Of a stretch of DNA of 64,000 nucleotides, positions 44,876 through 52,606 are shown piece after piece (the first letter of the stretch is position 1; each line of letters opens with the position of its first letter). The notes beneath the pieces were generated by a model. The model was not told the DNA's origin. It made no database searches and saw only the letters and a list, made by a program, of their open reading frames with translations. This DNA comes from Candidatus Vecturithrix granuli (GTDB lineage Bacteria; Moduliflexota; Moduliflexia; Moduliflexales; Moduliflexaceae). The DNA is taken from the NCBI GenBank assembly GCA_000739535.1, contig DF820467.1:478245-542244 (forward strand). The letters run 5' to 3'. The translations under genes were made by a program, and so were the position numbers.

Positions 44876-45745
44876 TTAAAACCCCAGAATATCTCTTAAG
44901 GTCGTATTTTTTTGATTGGGAGGTTCTGGAATATCATGGAGTTGAACATTTAGCGGTATTTCTGCCTCGATAGCATAACCGAATTCCCGGATGTGCTGCT
45001 GTAAAGTAGCGATACGATCGCGCGGATAGGGGTGAGTAGAGAAAAAATAGGTCAGGCGGCTACGTCGGTCTTCCTCAGCCAGTTTTTCAAAAAATCCGGT
45101 TGCGCCGGCAATATGACCGTATTGCGTGTTGAGCGTCTCAAGGGCAAAGAGATCCGCCTGCGTTTCCTGACCCTGCGAAAAGCGCATTTCAATCGTCAGT
45201 AATGACTGCATCAGGAAATTTGTAAGCGTATTATCCAGACCAAACAAGAGACTTGACATCGCAATAAGTACAAGTCCGCGTCCCAATCCACGCAGATGAT
45301 CGCGATGGACGAAATGTCCAAGTTCGTGTGCTAAAATAAAGGCCAGTTCATTTTCTGAATCAAGTTCATTAAGTAACGCCGATAAAACCACGATATGCCC
45401 CCCTGGCAAGGCTAGCGCATTCGCCTGACTTGCTGGGATGAGGTGTACCTTATACTGTCCGGACTGAAGCGATGCGGTTTTGACGATCTGATCTGTCAGC
45501 GTTTGCAGAGCTCGTTCGGCCGAAGTTGACGGGTATGCCTCAAATGCGGAAGCATACAAACTACCTAAATGTTGTTCAAGACCTGATGGGAGGCGTGGTA
45601 CCACAAAATCAACCGCAAAACCGAGTACTATATAAACAATCACAAGGATCCCCAGTATTCCACCTAACAGCAGCAGCAGTTCCCATAGCGTTGATGAATG
45701 GGAAATATTGACATTTTCATGCAGAGCTTTCGGGGTATATTTCAT
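44876..45745 (-). CDS. M48-family membrane metalloprotease
   Basis: A 289-residue zinc protease with one N-terminal transmembrane segment (LWELLLLLGGILGILVIVYI). Active site ILAHELGHFVHRDH gives HExxH, with the further zinc ligand in ETQADLFALETL. The ALPGGHIVVLSALL segment and the end FFSTHPYPRDRIATLQQHI are typical. Likely a periplasmic quality-control protease of the HtpX/BepA/LoiP kind. The start at 45745 (MKYTPKALHENVN) is chosen because the longer frame overlaps the YbjQ gene. Confidence 0.9.
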   Translation of the reverse strand: MKYTPKALHENVNISHSSTLWELLLLLGGILGILVIVYIVLGFAVDFVVPRLPSGLEQHLGSLYASAFEAYPSTSAERALQTLTDQIVKTASLQSGQYKVHLIPASQANALALPGGHIVVLSALLNELDSENELAFILAHELGHFVHRDHLRGLGRGLVLIAMSSLLFGLDNTLTNFLMQSLLTIEMRFSQGQETQADLFALETLNTQYGHIAGATGFFEKLAEEDRRSRLTYFFSTHPYPRDRIATLQQHIREFGYAIEAEIPLNVQLHDIPEPPNQKNTTLRDILGF

Positions 45746-45752
45746 GACATAA

Positions 45753-46505
45753 TCACATTGGTTCGATATGGCAAATGGCCCCTGTTTGTTCAAAAAGGCG
45801 TTGATATTTTTGGGCGGTCTGGTGATCGAGATTGTCTTTAATCGTCAGTATCCGGCCGCTAAACAAATGCTCGCAACGTTCGACCGGCACTTTGTACAGT
45901 GCTGCCACCCGAGTTTTGACCTTCTGTAACTCCTGTCCCGCGGCAAGTTCACCGGAAAAGACGACTTTATAACGAAGTTCTGCGGGGGAACGCTGGGGTT
46001 CAACCGGCATTGCTGTGGATGGCTGCTCCTGGGAAACCTCAATGGGCGCAGTACGAGCAGAACCGCGTTTATAGGTTACAGCCGTGCCATACGCCAGCAC
46101 TTCAACGCTCCCGATGGTTTTACGCGCGCCTTTGCTGATTGAAGCGGTTTCAAGACGCATATTGAGAATAATATCGGCCCCTTTGGCCTCTGCTTTCATG
46201 CGTAGAATCGCCTCGCGCCTGGCTCGATCAACGAGGGTTTCATAGGATTTGACTCGCCCCCCGAAAAAATTGCGTAAGCCTGCCAGAAACCGTTTAAAAT
46301 AATCAACCGACACCACAACATTCCCCGCCACTAATTCGGCCCGGGCAACTTCTCTGGTCTCATCCAGCGCATGTTTTAATGTGACTACCGGAAGCGGCAG
46401 GAATTCTTGCTCTCGGGCGGCAATTGACCGATAATGCCTCGATTCCACAATCCTCCCCGAGACATAGCCCAACACAATCAGACACAGGAAAATAATCAGT
46501 TCCAT
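45753..46505 (-). CDS. Membrane-anchored YbjQ/UPF0145 protein
   Basis: A 250-residue protein. One N-terminal helix (LIIFLCLIVLGYVSGRIV) precedes a YbjQ domain (about 35-155). This holds the conserved ILRMKAEAKGADIILNMRLE and SVEVLAYGTAVT strands. Then comes an unassigned C-terminal 70 residues (ELRYKVVFSGELAAGQELQK). YbjQ proteins form pentamers and were proposed to bind metal, but their role is unproven. It follows a shorter YbjQ gene and precedes M48. CAGGAGGAAACA is a strong ribosome site. Confidence 0.85.
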   Translation of the reverse strand: MELIIFLCLIVLGYVSGRIVESRHYRSIAAREQEFLPLPVVTLKHALDETREVARAELVAGNVVVSVDYFKRFLAGLRNFFGGRVKSYETLVDRARREAILRMKAEAKGADIILNMRLETASISKGARKTIGSVEVLAYGTAVTYKRGSARTAPIEVSQEQPSTAMPVEPQRSPAELRYKVVFSGELAAGQELQKVKTRVAALYKVPVERCEHLFSGRILTIKDNLDHQTAQKYQRLFEQTGAICHIEPM

Positions 46506-46523
46506 TGTTTCCTCCTGCCAGGG

Positions 46524-46838
46524 TTATTGCACGCTGACTGCTGTGCCATATACATAAAGTTCTGCCGCCCCCTGAGCTACCGACGAGGTCGCATAGCGAA
46601 TGTTGACAATGGCATTAGCGCCCAATTGTTTCGCTTCTTGAATCATGCGGCTGGTCGCTTCCTGCCGCGACTCCTGAAGTAATTCTGTGTAGCCTTTCAT
46701 TTCACCGCCAACAATATTTTTTATTCCGGCCCAGATATCCTTACCAATATGTTTCGCGCGTACCGTACTCCCGGAGACGACGCCAAAATGTTCTACGATG
46801 GTTTTGCCGGGAACAGTTTCTAATGTGGTCAAGATCAT
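46524..46838 (-). CDS. YbjQ/UPF0145 family protein
   Basis: A 104-residue protein of full family length. It includes LTTLETVPGKTIVEHFGVVS, SRMIQEAKQLGANAIVNIRY and AELYVYGTAVSV. It lacks a membrane segment. AGGAGGAAATCGTGT precedes 46838. It begins the cluster that continues with the anchored YbjQ, M48 and pseudokinase genes, all on the minus strand with gaps of 7 to 125 bases. Confidence 0.92.
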   Translation of the reverse strand: MILTTLETVPGKTIVEHFGVVSGSTVRAKHIGKDIWAGIKNIVGGEMKGYTELLQESRQEATSRMIQEAKQLGANAIVNIRYATSSVAQGAAELYVYGTAVSVQ

Positions 46839-47058
46839 ACACGATTTCCTCCTGCAAGACGTTCTTGGATAGAGACTTCATAAAAATGTGAGATAGCAGC
46901 ATAAAGCATGTCAGAAGACCATTTCAAAGTCAAGTGAAACTTCATGGAAGAACCAATAAAAATTTGAACGCTCTCTTTTGACAACTGATGATCGGTTTCA
47001 TTCAGTAACATTCGAAATCTCCATTGTGGCTATCTTTGGCGGGGCCTGGTTGCCTCAC

Positions 47059-47238
47059 CTACTCCTGCTTTTGTCGGTTCAGTGGTGCTTTGTCATTTTC
47101 TTGCGATATTTTCTGAGGTGATTGCGATTGATACACCCCTAAGCGGGTTATTGCCAGAGAATCTTGCATACCTTTGGCCTGGTTTGCCAAAGATTCTGCG
47201 GTAGAGGCCAGTTCTTCAGCAAAACCTGGGTATTCATC
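47059..47238 (-). pseudogene. Chemoreceptor C-terminal remnant
   Basis: Reading minus to the stop at 47059 gives FAEELASTAESLANQAKGMQ, then QSPQKISQENDKAPLN. The start matches the very end of methyl-accepting chemotaxis proteins (EELA..AE.LA.QA..L). No signalling hairpin or earlier domain precedes it. The remainder of 46839-47341 has no gene I can support. Confidence 0.45.
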
Positions 47239-47341
47239 ATTCTTTTCCTTTTATGCGGTGAAAATACTGGCTATTGTGAAAGTTGACAAGAGTAAAATAA
47301 AATAATACTTTTTCTTTCCCACAATTGTCAATGTCTTTCTT

Positions 47342-48928
47342 TCAAATTTTGCCATGGGATTTGCTCTGTTTTTGTTGGCGTACCAGAGGGATTCCGAGTT
47401 TCAACATGCGATGGCGCAGAGTGTTTTGATGCAGCCCCAGGAGTTCCGCTGCGCCGCCCGGTCCACTGATTTTCCAATCGGTATATGTTAACGCACTCTT
47501 GATATGCGCGGCCATCGCCTCATCAAGCGAGACCGGAGGAGAATCTGTCGGTGTTGTTCTGAAAGCTGGGGCCGCTGTCGGAACAATATCGCCAGGATAT
47601 ATGCGCAGCGCCCCGCCGCGATGCCGGATCAGGGCGCGCTCGATCACATTTTCCAGCTCGCGTACATTGCCAGGCCAGTGATACGCTGCCAGCCGTGCAA
47701 AGGTTCCTGCTTCAATTTCCGGAACGGGCAGAATCATCTCTTCGGCTTTTTTCTTGAGAAAATACAGGGTTAAATCGGAAAGATCCTCAGGCCGTTGTCT
47801 AAGAGGGGGGATAAAAATCGGAAACACATTTAAGCGGAACCACAAATCTTCTCTGAATCTTCCTTGTTTGACCATCTCCGGGAGATTACGATGAGTGGCA
47901 GCAATTACGCGTGTATCCACTCGGATCGGACGTGCGCCGCCGACGCGTTCAAATTCCTGGGTTTGCAGGACCCGCAACAGTCGTACCTGCGCCGGCAGCG
48001 GCAGTTCGCCGATCTCATCTAAAAAAATTGTGCCCCTGTTTGCACGTTCAAAATACCCTGTTTTTCGACTCATAGCTCCGGTGAAGGCCCCTTTCTCATA
48101 TCCGAATAACTCACTGTCGATCAGGTTTTCCGGAATCGCTCCGCAATTCAATTTGATAAATGCCTCATTCCGGCGAGTACTGGAAGCATGGATGGCATTG
48201 GCGATAACCTCCTTACCGGTCCCCGTTTCTCCCATTAACAATACCGGACTATTCAGGGCGCTGACTTCCTGCACCATTTCTATGACTTGCCGCAGACCAA
48301 ACTCGGCGCCGATAATTGTATGAGGCGCGCTCAATTCCTGACGAAGCAAACGGTTATCCTCCACCAGTGCATCTTTTATGGCAGAGATTTCGTGAAAACG
48401 CAGAGCATTCGAAAGGGCAATGGCAAACGGTTCGTTAAGCAGTGAGAATAAGGCTGTGTGTTCCTGAGTGAAACGATGACGACCCTGAGCCGCAATCGCC
48501 AGAATTCCCAGCCGTTCGTATTCCAATTCTAATCTCAACATGAAGAGTGAAACGTCCGGTGACGCCTGTTTAAAGCTCCCTGCAAATTGGTACAGATCTT
48601 GAAAGAGAGCATATTCAGCAGGGTGATTAATGATCGTCACCTTCTCCAGGTCACGCCACAATTTTCGAAGCTGTACGGCAGACTGGGGGTGGTTCTGGAA
48701 AAACTCTTGGGTCTCGAATCGATAGCTATCACCACACTGTCCCTCTATTACTTCAGCTACGAGTCCACCCTGCTTCAGCTCGAGGTCGAAAAAGATTAAC
48801 GAAAGGTCATAAATTGAGGGGAGTATATCTGTCAGATACAGATAACACCGCTGCAGGGCCATTTCGATGTCCAACGTGGAACAGATGCGAATTGTCATCT
48901 GTCGAAAAAATTCATTTTTGTCAATCAT
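47342..48928 (-). CDS. Sigma-54-dependent transcriptional activator (GAF-AAA-Fis)
   Basis: A 528-residue enhancer-binding protein. An N-terminal GAF-like sensor (about 1-190) leads to the AAA+ domain with Walker A GETGTGKEVIANAIHASS, the sigma-54-contacting GAFTGA, and Walker B GTIFLDEIGELP. A C-terminal Fis-type HTH follows (GGAAELLGLHQNTLRHRMLK). No receiver domain is present, so a small molecule rather than phosphorylation should control it. It diverges from an RND efflux operon whose spacer carries a sigma-54 promoter, so the pump is its probable target. Confidence 0.94.
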   Translation of the reverse strand: MIDKNEFFRQMTIRICSTLDIEMALQRCYLYLTDILPSIYDLSLIFFDLELKQGGLVAEVIEGQCGDSYRFETQEFFQNHPQSAVQLRKLWRDLEKVTIINHPAEYALFQDLYQFAGSFKQASPDVSLFMLRLELEYERLGILAIAAQGRHRFTQEHTALFSLLNEPFAIALSNALRFHEISAIKDALVEDNRLLRQELSAPHTIIGAEFGLRQVIEMVQEVSALNSPVLLMGETGTGKEVIANAIHASSTRRNEAFIKLNCGAIPENLIDSELFGYEKGAFTGAMSRKTGYFERANRGTIFLDEIGELPLPAQVRLLRVLQTQEFERVGGARPIRVDTRVIAATHRNLPEMVKQGRFREDLWFRLNVFPIFIPPLRQRPEDLSDLTLYFLKKKAEEMILPVPEIEAGTFARLAAYHWPGNVRELENVIERALIRHRGGALRIYPGDIVPTAAPAFRTTPTDSPPVSLDEAMAAHIKSALTYTDWKISGPGGAAELLGLHQNTLRHRMLKLGIPLVRQQKQSKSHGKI

Positions 48929-49029
48929 ACCGACCCCTTATCTTTACATTAAGTAGAAATCCTCACAAACTACAAATCCAATGCTTCACATTATGACACA
49001 CAATCCATCCTTCGATTGTTATGTCAATT

Positions 49030-49103
49030 TAAAACACTAAATATTGTGAATTAATATGAATTTTACCATATATCGTGTATCATTCACCGTATTTAGTGTT
49101 TTA
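49030..49103. promoter_or_regulatory. Perfect 14-bp inverted repeat, likely enhancer sites
   Basis: TAAAACACTAAATA (49030-49043) and its exact complement TATTTAGTGTTTTA (49090-49103), 46 bases apart. They lie about 50-120 bases upstream of the -24 element, where an activator dimer would bind, with AT-rich bendable DNA between. Binding by the activator at 47342 is inference. Confidence 0.7.
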
Positions 49104-49150
49104 TGAGATTATTTTGATAAGAACCCCTGTATTGCAAACCATGCCAGCGT

Positions 49151-49166
49151 TGGCACGGCCCTTGCT
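49151..49166 (+). promoter_or_regulatory. Sigma-54 promoter (-24/-12)
   Basis: TGGCACGGCCCTTGCT fits the consensus TGGCAC-N5-TTGCW in sequence and spacing. It points rightwards, 106 bases before the gene at 49272, and would drive the efflux operon. Confidence 0.85.
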
Positions 49167-49271
49167 ATTATAATACTATGATATATTCATGCTATGCACG
49201 ATACACATTATTAGGAACAGGGCTTCATATAAAGGCTCTTTATATGAAGCCCTGATTTATCGAAGAGAACA

Positions 49272-49583
49272 ATGATATGGATTGAAATTATTCATATCCG
49301 TAACTCGGATTCCACGTTGATGACGCTGGTACAAAGCTTAGCGAAAAGTATCCAGCGAAATCATAAAATTGAAGGAATGGCTGCCTTCAGAGTGTATTGT
49401 AACGTGACATTGTCATGGGATACATCTATCCACCTTCAGTGGACAGATGTTCCAGTGTCTCCCGAAGGCAGCATGTTAGGCAGGACGCTTGCTTATCAAT
49501 TTCGTCAACATACGATCGCTGTCAACCACTCCGTCTGGACGACGGTCGAAGAGCTCTCTTCACCGGACAGCGCAGGACAATGA
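49272..49583 (+). CDS. Small hypothetical protein, first gene of the sigma-54 operon
   Basis: A 103-residue soluble protein beginning MIWIEIIHIRNSDSTLMTLV. It is predicted alpha/beta with a beta-rich centre (YCNVTLSWDTSIHLQWTD). I do not recognise its family. It lies directly downstream of the sigma-54 promoter and 94 bases before the adaptor gene, so it is probably co-transcribed and may modify or sense in the pump pathway. The ribosome site is weak (GAAGAGAACA). Confidence 0.6.
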   Translation: MIWIEIIHIRNSDSTLMTLVQSLAKSIQRNHKIEGMAAFRVYCNVTLSWDTSIHLQWTDVPVSPEGSMLGRTLAYQFRQHTIAVNHSVWTTVEELSSPDSAGQ

Positions 49584-49676
49584 GAGAGTGAAACATGAAT
49601 GAATGGAGAATATACACTTACTTATTCAGAGAATAACGGGTGAATAATGTCTCTATACCATAGAGGAGAATTAACG

Positions 49677-51038
49677 ATGCAAAGACGACAAGCAACAAAG
49701 AGTTTAGAAAAAAGTGGGTATATCTTGAAATTACGACGTATTCCCTGGATGATTCTCGCACTGATATTTCTCTTTATGAGTATCCAGGGTTGCCAAAAGG
49801 AAGCGGTCTCTGAAAAACAGAACGATACGGTTAAACTCATCAAGCTGTATACGGTACGAGATGCCGCAAACGGGACCATACGACGGGAGTATCCCGGTGT
49901 CACCAAAGCCAGTCAAAGGGCCGAATTAGCCTTCCGAGTACCGGGGCAATTAATGGAATTCTCTGTTAAGGAAGGACAGCATGTTCATAAAGGAGAACTG
50001 CTCGCACGCCTCGATCAGCGGGATTATACCAACGTTGTCAAGCAAGCGTCATTCGCTTTACAAGCGGCGAGCGCAGAACTGAAAGCCATGCAGTCCGGGC
50101 GTCCTGAAGAGATCAGGCAACTGCAAGCGAATGTCAAAGCCACCCAGGCTCAACTGGACGAAGTGACAACGCGTTATAAACGCTATCAGCAATTATTCAC
50201 AGAGAAAGTGATTTCAAAACAACAGCTTGATGGAGTTAAAGCGGAATATGATGTTGCTCTGTCTTTGTTGGAAGCGGCTGAAGAAAAACTGAAACAAGCA
50301 GAACAGGGGGCGCGGCAGGAAGAGATCGAAGCCCAGCAGTCCAAGATCCGCATGTTGGAAGCCCAGTTACAGGATGCGACCAGTAAATTATCGGATACCG
50401 AGTTACACGCCCCTTTTGACGGCGTGGTGGGCAAAACCTTTGTGGAAAACTTTGAAAATATTCAAGCCAAACAGCCCATTGTATTGCTGCACGCCCTGTC
50501 TCAGCTTGAAGTCGTCGTGAGCATTCCGGAAGTGGATGTTGTCAGCGCCGGACGCCTGGGGGCCTCGCTTCAGGAAGTGATCGACGCGATACTTGGTGAA
50601 TTCGTCGCCGTTTTCCCAGCCTATCCGGATCGTACATTTCCGCTCACGCTGAAGGCCTACGAAACCGATCGGGATGCGGCCACTCAAACCTATCAGGTCA
50701 CGTTCACCATGGAACAGCCGGAAAATATGCAAATTATAGCCGGGATGAATGTGACCGTTCGAGGACAGATAAACAGCCAATGGTTAGGGGAGCAATCAAC
50801 CATCCTGATTCCTAGCAGTGCAGTTTTTGCCGATTCCTCCGGGCAAGCGAGTGTCTGGCTCGTCGATCCGGAAGTGCAGCGAGTAACACTTCAACCTGTT
50901 GAACTTGGCCTCTGGCATCAGGATATGATCGAGATTCTTACCGGCGTGAATGTGGGGGATACGCTAGCGATATCAGCGGTACAGAGCTTACAGAACGGCA
51001 TGAAAGTGAAGCAGATCCCTGATTTGGGGGAATTATAG
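49677..51038 (+). CDS. RND efflux periplasmic adaptor (membrane-fusion lipoprotein)
   Basis: A 453-residue HlyD/AcrA-type adaptor. The signal ends IQGC, a lipobox, so it is probably a lipoprotein. LAFRVPGQLMEFSVKEGQHV and KGELLARLDQRDYTNVV form the lipoyl half-motif. A long coiled coil (about 120-240) bears LQANVKATQAQLDEVTTRYK. ELHAPFDGVVGKTFVE is the second lipoyl half, and a beta-barrel with IPSSAVFADSSGQASVWLVD follows. It joins the RND pump to an outer-membrane duct, not encoded here. AGGAG eight bases upstream of 49677 fixes the start. Confidence 0.94.
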   Translation: MQRRQATKSLEKSGYILKLRRIPWMILALIFLFMSIQGCQKEAVSEKQNDTVKLIKLYTVRDAANGTIRREYPGVTKASQRAELAFRVPGQLMEFSVKEGQHVHKGELLARLDQRDYTNVVKQASFALQAASAELKAMQSGRPEEIRQLQANVKATQAQLDEVTTRYKRYQQLFTEKVISKQQLDGVKAEYDVALSLLEAAEEKLKQAEQGARQEEIEAQQSKIRMLEAQLQDATSKLSDTELHAPFDGVVGKTFVENFENIQAKQPIVLLHALSQLEVVVSIPEVDVVSAGRLGASLQEVIDAILGEFVAVFPAYPDRTFPLTLKAYETDRDAATQTYQVTFTMEQPENMQIIAGMNVTVRGQINSQWLGEQSTILIPSSAVFADSSGQASVWLVDPEVQRVTLQPVELGLWHQDMIEILTGVNVGDTLAISAVQSLQNGMKVKQIPDLGEL

Positions 51039-51043
51039 GAAGG

Positions 51044-52606
51044 GTGACAAATATGAATCTTGGAGAATTGGCTATTCGAAAAAAAACCAGTACCTTAGTC
51101 GTAACCGCATTTCTCATCGTCGGGGGAATGATGTCGTATTTTCAACTCGGACGTCTGGAAGACCCCGAATTTACGATAAAGGAAGCGATAATAGTGACAA
51201 CCTATCCTGGAGCGGCAGCCGAAGAGGTCGAGCGGGAAGTAACCGACGTGATTGAACGGGCTGTCCAGCAAATGGGAGAATTAAAAGAGATCTCCTCAAC
51301 CTCGCAACCAGAGCTATCGATCGTTCAAGCCACGATGAAAGATCGTAACGCCGGCGAAGAGTTAGAATTACTTTGGAATGAATTGCGCAATAAAGTAGGC
51401 GATGCTCAGGTTGAACTTCCCCCTGGGGCGGGGCCGTCAATTGTCAAGGACGATTTTGGCGACGTGTATGGCGTCTTTCTGGCCATTACCGGGCAGGGCT
51501 ACAGCTATCAGGAGTTAAAGCAAAGCGCGAAATATTTGCAGCGTGAATTACTGTTGGTCAAGAATGTCGCTCGCATTGAAATTTTTGGCGAACGGGATGA
51601 ACGCATCTATGTGGAAATGTCGCGTGACAAGTTGTCGCAATTCGGAATATCGCTGGAAATGGTTCTGGCTCTGCTATCGGCGAAGAATCTGGTGACTGAC
51701 GCCGGACAGGCCTATACAGCCGCGGAACGGATTCAACTCCGCCCAACAGGCAGCATTGATTCGGTCGAAGAAATGAGCAATTTGGTGATCAGTCAATTCA
51801 CTCCGGATGGAGATCGGGTTCTGCGTCTAGGGGATATTGCGACGGTGACGCGCGGCTATATGGACCCGCCGTCTACAATTTTCCGTGTAAACGGGCAGCC
51901 TGCAATCGGACTGGCTATATCAACTGTAAAAGGCGGAAATGTTGTGGATATGGGAAAAGATTTACAGCAATGCCTGGACACCTTGCTGCCGAACTTACCT
52001 TTTGGTATAGAACTCCACAAAATTGCCATGCAATCTGAAATCGTGACGTCTGCAATTAATGGCTTCATGATTAACCTGGCCGAGGCTGTGGCGATCGTGT
52101 TTGTGGTTCTGATGCTGGCGATGGGATTCCATTCCGGCGTATTGATTGGGGCCGTGCTGGTGATCACGATTGCCGGAACCCTGATCGGGATGAATATGCT
52201 TGGCATTCTGATGGAACGTATTTCGTTGGGCGCGCTCATTCTGGCCCTGGGTATGCTGGTGGACAATGCGATTGTGATCGCCGAGGGGATGATGTTCCGG
52301 CTGCGGCGAGGGGAGGCCATTCTGGAGTCTGTTCGTGTTGTAGTCGGACAAAATGCTTTACCGCTTGTTGGGGCGACGCTGGTTACAATCTTTGCCTTCG
52401 GCTCGGTTGGCGTCTCTGAAAGCACCGCAGGCGAGATGATGCATTCCTTGTTTGTGGTGATCGTCCTTTCATTATTGCTTAGCTGGGGAACGGCGGTGAC
52501 GATTACGCCGCTTTTCTGCACTTGGGCTTATAAACCGGATAAAGGCAGCACAGGAGATTATGATCTGTATCAGCACGGTTTTTTAAGGTGTACCGCAAAT
52601 TTTTGA
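51044..52606 (+). CDS. RND efflux transporter, N-terminal half (frame broken)
   Basis: The first 520 residues of an AcrB-type pump: TM1 (STLVVTAFLIVGGMMSYFQL), porter segments (PGAAAEEVEREVTDVIERAV) and TM2-6. TM4 carries LGMLVDNAIVIAEGM with the proton-relay Asp. The frame ends after TM6 region with a TGA at 52604. The second half continues in the -1 frame. The break is at GG T TTT TTA AGG (52577-52588). See the half at 52588 for the rest. Confidence 0.92.
   Translation: MTNMNLGELAIRKKTSTLVVTAFLIVGGMMSYFQLGRLEDPEFTIKEAIIVTTYPGAAAEEVEREVTDVIERAVQQMGELKEISSTSQPELSIVQATMKDRNAGEELELLWNELRNKVGDAQVELPPGAGPSIVKDDFGDVYGVFLAITGQGYSYQELKQSAKYLQRELLLVKNVARIEIFGERDERIYVEMSRDKLSQFGISLEMVLALLSAKNLVTDAGQAYTAAERIQLRPTGSIDSVEEMSNLVISQFTPDGDRVLRLGDIATVTRGYMDPPSTIFRVNGQPAIGLAISTVKGGNVVDMGKDLQQCLDTLLPNLPFGIELHKIAMQSEIVTSAINGFMINLAEAVAIVFVVLMLAMGFHSGVLIGAVLVITIAGTLIGMNMLGILMERISLGALILALGMLVDNAIVIAEGMMFRLRRGEAILESVRVVVGQNALPLVGATLVTIFAFGSVGVSESTAGEMMHSLFVVIVLSLLLSWGTAVTITPLFCTWAYKPDKGSTGDYDLYQHGFLRCTANF

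Noticed and set aside
49272-49583. Antisense or spurious frame
   Set aside because: It lies on the operon strand directly after a sigma-54 promoter and ends before the adaptor gene, so I kept it as a probable gene at moderate confidence.
51856-52521. 221-codon minus-strand frame inside the RND gene
   Set aside because: It runs antisense to conserved transmembrane segments, and no start signal is present.
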